The translations under genes and the position numbers were made by a program. Below, in pieces: positions 1-5,406 of a DNA stretch of 5,406 nucleotides (positions are counted from its first letter, which is position 1; each line of letters opens with the position of its first letter). The DNA is taken from contig JAKBCT010000074.1 in assembly GCA_021807655.1 (NCBI GenBank), positions 1 through 5,406 on the forward strand, read 5' to 3'. The DNA comes from Actinomycetes bacterium. Its GTDB lineage: Bacteria; Actinomycetota; Acidimicrobiia; Acidimicrobiales; RAAP-2. The notes beneath the pieces were generated by a model. It worked only from the letters and a program-made list of their open reading frames with translations. It made no database searches and was not told the origin of the DNA.

Positions 1-844
1 CGGCGACGACCTCGTCGAAGCGCTCGTCGGTCGCCGGGTGACCGGTGCGCCAGTTCACCGCCACCGCGACGCGCGCCGGCGCGAGGACGCTCGGCGAGGT
101 CCCCGAGAGCACGGCGTAGAGGCGCGCGACGTCCGCGACCGTCCGGCCCATCGGGCCGGGGCTGTCCTGGCTCGCGCTGATCGGCACGACGTGGGTGGCG
201 GGCACGACCCCCACGGTCGGTTTCAGGCCGACGACGCCGTTCACCGACGCGGGACAGACGATCGAGCCGTCGGTCTCGGTGCCGACCGCGAGCGGCGCGA
301 GTCCCGCGGCGAGGGCCGCGCCCGAACCCGACGACGACCCGCCGGCCGAGCGATCGAGCGCCCACGGGTTGGCGACCAGCCCGCCGGTCGCCGACCACCC
401 GCTCGTAGAACGCACCGAGCGGATGTTGGCCCACTGGCTCAGGTTGGTGCTCGCGACGATGACCGCGCCCGCCGCGCGCAGTCGCGATACGAGTGGCGCG
501 TCGCGCGAGGGCCGTCCGAGTAAGGCCGTCGAACCCGCCGCGCCGGGCAGTCCGATCGCCTCGATGTTGTCCTTTATCACGACGGGCAGCCCGTGCAGCG
601 GACCGAGTAGGACGCCCTTCGCGCGTTGCTCGTCTCGCTCGGCCGCCACCGCCCGCGCGCCCGGGTCGATCGCCGCGATCGAGTTGAGCGCCACCGACGA
701 GCTCGCCGCGTCGATCGCGTCGATCCGCTCGAGCAGCACGTCGAGCAGGGCGAGCGATCGCAGACTGCCGTCAGCGAACTGGTCCATGACCTCGCCCGCC
801 GACAGGTACGCGAGCGGCGAGCTCGTTTCGTGGGGATCGGTCAT
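1..844 (-). CDS. Amidase signature family hydrolase (3' end beyond the window)
   Basis: The visible 281 residues are the N-terminal part of an amidase-signature enzyme, a family that hydrolyses carboxamides to acid and ammonia or amine through a Ser-cisSer-Lys triad. Lys91 lies in VVIKDNIE. The Ser/Gly-rich loop SAGGSSSGSG gives the cis-Ser at 170. GTETDGSIVCPAS gives the nucleophile Ser194, 24 residues further on, the same spacing as in fatty acid amide hydrolase (217/241). NGVVGLKPTVG follows as expected. The family usually runs to about 450-500 residues, so roughly 40% lies off the left edge. I chose the ATG because AGAAAGGA sits five bases upstream. No signal peptide is visible, so it is probably cytoplasmic. 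It starts 19 bp after the alkylsulfatase stop and is probably cotranscribed with it. The TDGSIVCP variant (Asp where many members have Gly) occurs in amidases of the peptide-amidase type, but the substrate cannot be read from this. A Glu-tRNA(Gln) amidotransferase GatA is unlikely, given the lone catabolic setting. Confidence 0.93.
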   Translation of the reverse strand, partial: MTDPHETSSPLAYLSAGEVMDQFADGSLRSLALLDVLLERIDAIDAASSSVALNSIAAIDPGARAVAAERDEQRAKGVLLGPLHGLPVVIKDNIEAIGLPGAAGSTALLGRPSRDAPLVSRLRAAGAVIVASTNLSQWANIRSVRSTSGWSATGGLVANPWALDRSAGGSSSGSGAALAAGLAPLAVGTETDGSIVCPASVNGVVGLKPTVGVVPATHVVPISASQDSPGPMGRTVADVARLYAVLSGTSPSVLAPARVAVAVNWRTGHPATDERFDEVVA

Positions 845-849
845 CGTGG

Positions 850-857
850 TCCTTTCT
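850..857 (-). promoter_or_regulatory. Ribosome binding site of the amidase gene
   Basis: On the minus strand AGAAAGGA ends five bases before the ATG at 844-842. It lies inside the 19-bp gap after the alkylsulfatase stop codon. It fixes the amidase start and supports translation from a shared transcript. Confidence 0.75.
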
Positions 858-863
858 CTCGTA

Positions 864-2783
864 CTAGGGCAGGACGATCTCGAACCCGAGGTCGAAGTCG
901 TCGAGCAGCTCCGCCCACGCGCGCAACGCGTCCAGGTCCCCGCTCACCGTCCACGCGCCGCGCGCCACGAGCGACGCCACCGCTTCGGCGCCCGACGCGA
1001 AGTCCGCGAAGTCCGCGGCGCTCGTGGTGATCGAGGCGTCCACCTCGCCGGCGGGTTCGCCGCGACGGGCGTGCAGTACGCCGCGGCCGACCTCGACGAA
1101 CCAGTCTTCGTCGCGCTCGACGACGTGAACAGCGAAGCGCCACGCGCCGACGGTCGCCCGCGGACCGTCGAGGCGCACGCCGATCAGGTCGAAGAGCTGT
1201 TCGGGCGCGAGGGCGCGCACGATTCCCGGGGCGATGCCCCGGCGCGTGAGCCCCGCGAGCGGCGTGCCGTTGGCGCGCAGCTCCATCGCGCCGGTCAGGT
1301 AGAAGTCACGCCACGGACCCGACTCGGCCTGGTAGCCGAGCTGTTCGAGGGCGTCGGCCTGGAGCAGCCGGGCGGCCTCGTTGCTCGGCTCGGCGAAGAC
1401 CACGTGGTTGAGCACCTCGACCACCCACCGGTAGTCGCCCTCGTCCATCGAGCGCGTCGCGCGAGCGAGGACCTCGTCGGCCCCACCCATGTACTCGACG
1501 TAGCGCCGCGAGGCCTCAACCGGCGGGTGGGGTTGCAGGTGCGCGGGGTTGGCGTCGAACCAGCCGAGGTAGCGCTGGTAGACGGCTTTGGCGTTGTGCG
1601 ACACCGTGCCGTAGTAGCCGCGGTTGAAGAACTCGTCGCCGAGCGCCGCGGGCAGCTCGAGCTGCTCGGCGATCTCGTTCATCGTGAGGCCGTGGTTCGC
1701 GAGTCGCATCGTCTGGTCGTGGATGTAGCGGTAGGCGTCTCTTTGACTGGCGAGGTATCCGAGGAGGTCGTCGTGACCGAAACGGGGCCAGTGGTGACTC
1801 GCGAAGAGCACGTCGCAGCCGTCGCTGAAGCGTTCGATCACCTCGTCGATGGACTTACTCCACTGCAGCGCGTCTCGCACCGGCGCGCCGCGCAGCGTGT
1901 AGAGGTTGTGCAAGTTCGCCGTGCAGTTCTCCGCCACGCAGAGGGCTCGGTGCTCGGGCAGCACGATGTTCATCTCGGAGGGCGCCTCGGTGCCGGGCGT
2001 GAGGTGAAAGACCAGTCGGACCCCGTCGAGCACGATCTCCTCGCCGGTCACGGTGACCTCGCGCGTCGGCGCCACGAGCGCCGAGGTCCCGAGCATCGGT
2101 AGACCGCGGCCGAGTCCGGTGTCGACGTGGCCACGCGGGTCGCGCGCGAGCAGGGCCCCGTACATGTAGCTCGCACGCCTCACCATCGCGTTGCCCGCGA
2201 CGACCTGCTCACCGGCCACCGCGTCGAGGAACCCGGCCGGCGCGAGGACGGGGACCGCCCCGGACTCGACGGCGGCCCGATCGACCACCCCGAGCACGCC
2301 CCCGTAGTGGTCGACGTGACTGTGGGTGTAGATGACCGCGCGCACCGGGCGCTCGCCGAAGGTCTCCGTGACGAGTCCCAGCGCGGCGCCGGCGGTCTCG
2401 GTCGTGGTCAAGGGGTCGATCACGACCCAGCCCGTGTCCCCGGCGACGAAGGTGACGTTGGCGATGTCCAAACCCCGGACCTGATAGACGCCACCGGTCA
2501 CCTCGAACAGTCCGGCGCGGCCGTTGAGCCGCGCCTGGCGCCACAGGCTCGGGTTGATCGTGGCGGGGGCGTCGTCGGTGCCGTCGACGAAGGCGTAGTC
2601 GTCGAGGTCCCACACCGCGTGACCCAGCGCGCCGACGACGCGTCGGGGCGACGCGCCAGCGAGCAGGCCCCGGGTCGCTCGCTCGTCGTCGGGGCTGGAC
2701 AGGCGCGCGACGTCTTCGAGGACGCGCCGCTGGTGACGCGACGTCGAGGCGCTCGCCCCTTTTCGTTCCGCCGATGGCGCCAT
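864..2783 (-). CDS. Linear alkylsulfatase, metallo-beta-lactamase fold (SdsA1/YjcS type)
   Basis: This 639-residue protein has the three-domain plan of class III alkylsulfatases, which cleave alkyl sulfate esters such as dodecyl sulfate to alcohol and sulfate with two zinc ions. SdsA1 and YjcS are about 660 residues. The metallo-beta-lactamase domain (about 90-335) carries THSHVDHYGG (His154, His156, Asp158, His159), Glu266 in TPGTEAPSEM, Glu285 in CVAENC and His330 in ASHHWPRFG. Each matches an SdsA1 ligand position as I recall it, with an offset of 14-15. A helical dimerisation domain follows (about 340-500) with the family signature SHNAKAVYQRYLGWFDANP at 395-413. The C-terminal part (about 518-639) looks like the SCP2-like lipid-binding domain. 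I chose ATG 2783 because GGGAGGG lies just upstream and because the longer frame to 2972 adds a low-complexity Arg/Ser stretch running into the divergent gene. Unlike SdsA1, no signal peptide is visible, so it looks cytoplasmic. An inverting secondary alkylsulfatase (Pisa1 type) is an alternative. Confidence 0.94.
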   Translation of the reverse strand: MAPSAERKGASASTSRHQRRVLEDVARLSSPDDERATRGLLAGASPRRVVGALGHAVWDLDDYAFVDGTDDAPATINPSLWRQARLNGRAGLFEVTGGVYQVRGLDIANVTFVAGDTGWVVIDPLTTTETAGAALGLVTETFGERPVRAVIYTHSHVDHYGGVLGVVDRAAVESGAVPVLAPAGFLDAVAGEQVVAGNAMVRRASYMYGALLARDPRGHVDTGLGRGLPMLGTSALVAPTREVTVTGEEIVLDGVRLVFHLTPGTEAPSEMNIVLPEHRALCVAENCTANLHNLYTLRGAPVRDALQWSKSIDEVIERFSDGCDVLFASHHWPRFGHDDLLGYLASQRDAYRYIHDQTMRLANHGLTMNEIAEQLELPAALGDEFFNRGYYGTVSHNAKAVYQRYLGWFDANPAHLQPHPPVEASRRYVEYMGGADEVLARATRSMDEGDYRWVVEVLNHVVFAEPSNEAARLLQADALEQLGYQAESGPWRDFYLTGAMELRANGTPLAGLTRRGIAPGIVRALAPEQLFDLIGVRLDGPRATVGAWRFAVHVVERDEDWFVEVGRGVLHARRGEPAGEVDASITTSAADFADFASGAEAVASLVARGAWTVSGDLDALRAWAELLDDFDLGFEIVLP

Positions 2784-2786
2784 CGT

Positions 2787-2793
2787 CCCTCCC
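2787..2793 (-). promoter_or_regulatory. Ribosome binding site of the alkylsulfatase gene
   Basis: On the minus strand GGGAGGG ends three bases before the ATG at 2783-2781; its core GGAGG ends four bases before. The spacing is a little short, but this is the best Shine-Dalgarno match near any candidate start and it favours this ATG over the upstream extension. Confidence 0.6.
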
Positions 2794-2799
2794 GCTTGC

Positions 2800-2837
2800 A
2801 CGGTAGCCGAGCACCCCGCCGGCGGCGCGGCTACCGT
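2800..2837. promoter_or_regulatory. Perfect 10-bp inverted repeat in the divergent promoter region
   Basis: ACGGTAGCCG (2800-2809) and CGGCTACCGT (2828-2837) are exact reverse complements separated by 18 bp. The repeat is centred in the 100-bp gap between the divergent alkylsulfatase and acyl-CoA dehydrogenase genes. Each arm contains TACCGT reading outward, which fits the loose actinobacterial -10 pattern TANNNT. The site may be an operator for a dimeric regulator, a pair of mirrored -10 elements, or both. A hairpin acting as a terminator is unlikely because no gene ends here. The symmetry is seen directly; the function is inferred. Confidence 0.6.
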
Positions 2838-2883
2838 TGGCGACACGACGATACGTGACGAGCGACACGACGGTCCGACCGCG

Positions 2884-4014
2884 ATGACGACCGCTGGGTC
2901 GAGCGGCGTAGCCGACCTCGACGAGCGGCGCGCCTCGCTGCGGGCGTGGCTCGAAGCGCACCCGAACCCCACGGGCCGCGAACTCGCCGACGCCGGTCTC
3001 GTCGCCCCGCAGTGGCCGCCGCCCTGGGGGCGCGGGGCGAACGCCGCCTACCAACTGGTCATCGATGACGAACTGCGTCGCGCCGGCGTGACCCCGCCGT
3101 CCAACCCGATCGGTATCGGCTGGGCCGGACCCACGCTGCTGCTGGCGGGTACCGCGGTGCAACGCGAGCGATGGCTCGGCCCACTGCTGAGCGGCGACGA
3201 GCAGTGGTGTCAGCTCTTCAGCGAACCCGACGCCGGCAGCGACCTCGCCTCACTCACCACGACCGCGAGGCGCGACGGGGACGAATGGGTCGTCACGGGT
3301 CAGAAGATCTGGACGAGCTACGCGCACCTCGCCACCTGGGGGATCCTGCTCGCGCGCACGTCGACCGACGGGTCCCGACAACGCGGCATCAGCTACTTCG
3401 TCTGTCCGATGCACGCCCCGGGCGTGACGATCCGCCCGCTTGTCGACATGACCGGCCTGCACACGTTCAACGAGGTGTTCCTCGACCACGTGCGACTGCC
3501 GGCCGATCACCTCATCGGCGACGAGAACGACGGCTGGCGCCTCGCCAAGGTCACCCTGGGCAACGAGCGCGTCTCGCTCTCCAACGAAGGCGCGCTCTGG
3601 GGCCGCGGGCCCACGGCCGCCCAGCTCGTGGCCACCGTTCGCGATCGGGCCATCGCCCACGACGAGCTCGAGCGCGACGAGCTCGTCCAGTGTTGGATCC
3701 GCGGGGAGATCCTGCGACTCTTGCGCCAGCGCCTGGTGCAGGCGGCGGTGGCCGGCCGCGAACCCGGTCCGGAGGCGAGCGTGCGCAAGGCGCTCGCCGA
3801 CGATCACGGCCAGGTGGTGATGGGCCTCGCCCAGCGCCTCGCCGGCACCGCGGGACTGCTCGCCGGCCGCGGGCCCGGCGGCGTGGCCGGCGACGAAGGC
3901 GCCCTCTGGTCCTACGGCTTCCTCTTCTCGCCGGCGCTCACGATCGGCGGCGGAACGTCGAGCGTGCAGCGCACGATCATCGCCGAACGGGTGCTGGGCC
4001 TCGCGAAGGACTAG
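2884..4014 (+). CDS. Acyl-CoA dehydrogenase (FadE-like)
   Basis: The protein has 376 residues, near the family's usual 380-400. It catalyses FAD-dependent alpha,beta-desaturation of an acyl-CoA in beta-oxidation or a related catabolic route. An N-terminal helical region (about 10-105) precedes the flavin-contacting strand motif QLFSEPDAGSDLAS (110-123) and QKIWTSYAHLATW (140-152). The C-terminal helical domain ends in GGGTSSVQRTIIAERVLGL (355-373), the CoA/FAD-contact signature. The residue aligned with the catalytic Glu376 of medium-chain enzymes is Gly356. Glu228 in GNERVSL lies where isovaleryl- and long-chain enzymes carry their base, so the protein is probably active with that geometry. 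The first ATG in the open frame was taken. It has no clear Shine-Dalgarno sequence, so the start is less certain than the identity. It is divergent from the alkylsulfatase, which suggests joint control and a role in oxidising the released carbon chain. The exact substrate is unknown. Confidence 0.93.
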   Translation: MTTAGSSGVADLDERRASLRAWLEAHPNPTGRELADAGLVAPQWPPPWGRGANAAYQLVIDDELRRAGVTPPSNPIGIGWAGPTLLLAGTAVQRERWLGPLLSGDEQWCQLFSEPDAGSDLASLTTTARRDGDEWVVTGQKIWTSYAHLATWGILLARTSTDGSRQRGISYFVCPMHAPGVTIRPLVDMTGLHTFNEVFLDHVRLPADHLIGDENDGWRLAKVTLGNERVSLSNEGALWGRGPTAAQLVATVRDRAIAHDELERDELVQCWIRGEILRLLRQRLVQAAVAGREPGPEASVRKALADDHGQVVMGLAQRLAGTAGLLAGRGPGGVAGDEGALWSYGFLFSPALTIGGGTSSVQRTIIAERVLGLAKD

Positions 4015-4271
4015 TCGTCGGCGTAGCGGGCCGTCGTGACGGCGATGGTCGTGGGCACGCTGGTGGCGAAGACGACCAAGAGGCATGACACGACCACGAG
4101 CGGCGCGCCGCGGGTGTGATCGCGCACGAAGGCGAACTCGATCATCCCCGCCGAGATCACGTAGGCGAGCAGTGCCCAGTGGAACACACGTCGGACAGTG
4201 CGCCCGGCGAGCGGGCGGTGACGACCGAGCAGGACCCAGGCCGCCGACCACGTGGCAGAAGACGAGCGCAA
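4011..4271 (-). CDS. Small membrane protein of unknown function, possibly the 3' part of a frameshifted gene
   Basis: I do not recognise this family. The frame codes for up to 86 residues with two hydrophobic helices: about 30-49 (FHWALLAYVISAGMIEFAFV) and about 57-78 (APLVVVSCLLVVFATSVPTT). A short Arg/His/Asp-containing loop lies between them. Third codon positions are overwhelmingly G or C over the last 60 codons, which supports real coding. The start is unsure. TTG at 4271 follows an in-frame TAA by two codons and has no obvious ribosome site; an internal GTG at residue 29 would still keep both helices. Upstream, hydrophobic, G/C-ending codons continue first in one other frame (about 4250-4270) and then in the third (about 4272-4336). 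The present frame may therefore be the tail of a longer protein broken by small indels or by sequence errors. Its stop codon overlaps that of the convergent acyl-CoA dehydrogenase. Confidence 0.5.
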   Translation of the reverse strand: MRSSSATWSAAWVLLGRHRPLAGRTVRRVFHWALLAYVISAGMIEFAFVRDHTRGAPLVVVSCLLVVFATSVPTTIAVTTARYADD

Positions 4272-4586
4272 CGCCAGTTACCGGCGACCGCGGCGGGGTT
4301 GAACGCGGCGGCGGCCGCGACGAACGGCAGCCTCACGACGCCACGACCTGGATATGACACTGCCCGATCGACACCCCAGCGCCTGGTACTCCGTCAGCGA
4401 CGTCACCTCCGATGTAGGCACTCGCAAGAACGGTCGCCCGCGTCGCCCGACGTGGCGCGTCAAACGATGAGGATTCTCAGTCTGGCCGTCAACCGCGCCG
4501 GCGGCGTCACGTCGCACCTGATCAGAGGCGTGCGATAGCGCGGTCCGTCGACGTGCGCCGTCCGACGAGCGTCGCGGGCCGTGCGC
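4272..4586. other. Stretch without a convincing intact gene
   Basis: No frame here shows a recognisable protein. From 4272 to about 4336 the minus strand reads LPFVAAAAAFNPAAVAGNW in a frame with G/C-rich third positions, which may belong to a damaged 5' end of the small membrane gene. From about 4340 to 4500 base composition is less extreme than in the genes and no frame keeps the local codon bias. On the minus strand a GAGAAT hexamer (4478-4473) could be a -10 element facing the membrane gene, but there is no clear -35. A four-base stem, TGAG/CTCA at 4468-4479, is too weak to call a terminator. I saw no tRNA-like cloverleaf. Confidence 0.45.
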
Positions 4587-4592
4587 GATACT
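4587..4592 (+). promoter_or_regulatory. -10 element of a probable leaderless promoter
   Basis: GATACT lies exactly seven bases before the GTG start at 4600. In actinobacteria a TANNNT-like hexamer at this distance usually places the transcription start on the first base of the start codon, giving a leaderless mRNA. No Shine-Dalgarno sequence and no good -35 are visible. The GGGGG between hexamer and GTG is too close to serve as a normal ribosome site. Confidence 0.55.
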
Positions 4593-4599
4593 GGGGGTC

Positions 4600-5361
4600 G
4601 TGACGACGATCGAAGAACCGGTGATGGGAACCCCGTGTTGGGTGGACTACACCGTCCCCACGCTCGACGAGCAGGTCGCCCTGCAACGCTTCCTCACGGA
4701 CCTCTACGGTTGGCGGTGGAGCGGCGGCGGCCAAGAGACGGGTCACTACGCCACGGCGACGCTCGACGATTCGCCGGTGATGGGGGTGTCGGTGGGAGCC
4801 GGATCACCGTCACTGCCCACGACGTACTTCGCGACGGACGACACCGCCGCGAGTGTGGAGCGGGCCCGCGGCCTCGGCGGACGGGTCGTCTTCGGACCGG
4901 TCCACGTCTTTGACCTCGGGTGGACGACGATCATCGCCGACCCGACGGGCGCCACCCACGGTCTGTGGGAGCCGCAGGATTTCGCGGGCTTCGGGCGCAT
5001 GTACGAGCCCAACGCGCCGGGGTGGTTCGACCACGTGTCGCGCGACAGCGAAGCGGCCGCGCGCTACTACGTCGCGTTGACCGGACACTCCGTCTTCGAG
5101 CCCGAGCCGGGCATGCGGGTCCTCCAGCACGACGGCGCGTGGTTCGCGAGCGTCACCCAACCCCAGGTCGCCGAGGACGAACCCCGGTGGAACCCCGTCT
5201 ACGTGGTCGACACGCTCTCGCGCACGCTCGACGTCGTGCGTCGCCACGGCGGCCAGGTGCTCGTCGAGGAGATGCCCGTGCCGGGCAGTTCGATCAGTGT
5301 CTTTCGCGACCCGGTCGTCGGGTCGGTCATGACGGTGATGGCCGCCGGCACCCCCGCTTGA
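4600..5361 (+). CDS. Tandem VOC (glyoxalase/bleomycin-resistance fold) protein, Cfp30B-like
   Basis: The 253-residue protein has two vicinal-oxygen-chelate half-domains. The first (about 10-125) opens with GTPCWVDYTV and ends with IIADPTGATHGLWEP. The second (about 138-250) opens with NAPGWFDHVSRDSEAAARYY and ends with FRDPVVGSVMTVM. Order, length and motifs resemble the mycobacterial 27-30 kDa antigen Cfp30B (Rv0577, about 261 residues). The first strand of domain 1 has no His or Glu where metal-binding glyoxalases have one, so classic glyoxalase I chemistry is doubtful; ligand binding or an unassigned enzyme role is possible. No signal peptide is visible. GTG 4600 was chosen because the -10-like hexamer lies seven bases upstream. 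ATG 4624 (residue 9) is the alternative and would keep the whole domain. The gene lies after a non-coding gap and is followed 23 bp later by another start, so it seems to be its own transcription unit. Its link to the sulfatase cluster is unclear. Confidence 0.88.
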   Translation: MTTIEEPVMGTPCWVDYTVPTLDEQVALQRFLTDLYGWRWSGGGQETGHYATATLDDSPVMGVSVGAGSPSLPTTYFATDDTAASVERARGLGGRVVFGPVHVFDLGWTTIIADPTGATHGLWEPQDFAGFGRMYEPNAPGWFDHVSRDSEAAARYYVALTGHSVFEPEPGMRVLQHDGAWFASVTQPQVAEDEPRWNPVYVVDTLSRTLDVVRRHGGQVLVEEMPVPGSSISVFRDPVVGSVMTVMAAGTPA

Positions 5362-5371
5362 GCTGGCGTGC

Positions 5372-5377
5372 GAGAAT
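5372..5377 (+). promoter_or_regulatory. -10 element of a probable leaderless promoter
   Basis: GAGAAT, preceded directly by TGC (an extended -10 form), lies seven bases before the ATG at 5385. This is the same distance as for the upstream gene. The 23-bp gap after the VOC gene leaves no room for a separate leader, and no Shine-Dalgarno sequence is present. Confidence 0.5.
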
Positions 5378-5384
5378 GGGTGTC

Positions 5385-5406
5385 ATGACAACACGCCCCA
5401 CCATCG
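5385..5406 (+). CDS. Start of a gene cut by the window end
   Basis: ATG is followed by codons giving MTTRPTI before the window ends. The evidence is only positional: an ATG seven bases after a GAGAAT hexamer, 23 bp beyond the previous stop, on the same strand. Seven residues do not allow any product to be named. Confidence 0.45.

Noticed and set aside
195..2102. 635-codon plus-strand open frame opposite the amidase and alkylsulfatase genes
   Set aside because: Its translation is Arg/Val/Glu-rich with no domain, while the opposite strand encodes two clear families with all catalytic residues. Long antisense frames are expected at this GC content.
2817..2826. CCGCCGGCGG palindrome in the divergent promoter spacer
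   Set aside because: Short all-G/C palindromes are common by chance here, and its centre does not coincide with that of the 10-bp inverted repeat.
2127..2858. 243-codon plus-strand frame opposite the N-terminal half of the alkylsulfatase
   Set aside because: It is low-complexity Arg/Asp/Gly sequence lying over the metal-binding domain of the real gene and crossing the divergent promoter.
2784..2972. Upstream 63-residue extension of the alkylsulfatase frame
   Set aside because: It is Ser/Arg/Ala-rich without family similarity, overlaps the divergent acyl-CoA dehydrogenase by 89 bp, and lacks a ribosome site as good as the one before ATG 2783.
3171..4088. 305-codon plus-strand frame within the acyl-CoA dehydrogenase
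   Set aside because: Its extreme Arg content is typical of a shifted frame in GC-rich DNA.
3250..4251. 333-codon minus-strand frame opposite the acyl-CoA dehydrogenase
   Set aside because: It is an Arg/Ala/His-rich shadow of a gene with clear family signatures. Only its first codons (VVGG) may matter, as a piece of the frame-hopping membrane gene.
4468..4479. TGAG-GATT-CTCA hairpin as a terminator
   Set aside because: The stem has only four base pairs and no T-tract follows.
4116..4538. 140-codon plus-strand frame in the gap region
   Set aside because: It has no codon-position bias matching the neighbours, no recognisable motif and no ribosome site. It also overlaps the minus-strand membrane gene.

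Overview
The window is very GC-rich (about 70% by eye, with codon third positions almost all G or C). It carries catabolic genes of an actinobacterial style: an acyl-CoA dehydrogenase of the type abundant in mycobacteria and Acidimicrobiia, a Cfp30B-like tandem VOC protein, and start codons placed 7 nt after a -10-like hexamer, the layout of leaderless actinobacterial genes. An uncultured or environmental actinobacterium, perhaps of Acidimicrobiia, fits. The phylum is inferred from gene style; the class is a guess.

Left part (1-2783, minus strand): two genes read leftwards with a 19-bp gap. The first is a three-domain metallo-beta-lactamase-fold alkylsulfatase (864-2783). The second is an amidase-signature hydrolase (844 down to the window edge, C-terminus outside). 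The amidase is open at the window edge, and a long antisense reading frame across both genes is a codon-bias artefact.

Middle (2784-4014): a 100-bp divergent intergenic region holds a perfect 10-bp inverted repeat (2800-2809 / 2828-2837), and each arm contains an outward-facing TACCGT. An acyl-CoA dehydrogenase (2884-4014) reads to the right. Together the divergent genes suggest use of alkyl sulfate esters: sulfatase releases sulfate and an alcohol, the alcohol is oxidised and activated by enzymes not seen here, and the acyl-CoA enters a beta-oxidation-type step. This link is inference from context.

Right part (4011-5406): a small two-helix membrane protein on the minus strand overlaps the dehydrogenase stop codon tail-to-tail (CTAG). 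Upstream of it, the coding-like signal jumps between frames, so it may be the 3' part of a frameshifted gene. A roughly 240-bp stretch without a convincing gene follows. Then come a tandem VOC-domain protein similar in layout to mycobacterial Cfp30B (4600-5361) and the first codons of another gene (5385 onward), both apparently leaderless.

I found no tRNA, rRNA, CRISPR array, insertion sequence or phage-like feature. Most of the window is ordinary accessory catabolism. The points most worth a second look are the symmetric divergent promoter/operator, the paired leaderless starts and the frame-jumping small membrane gene.
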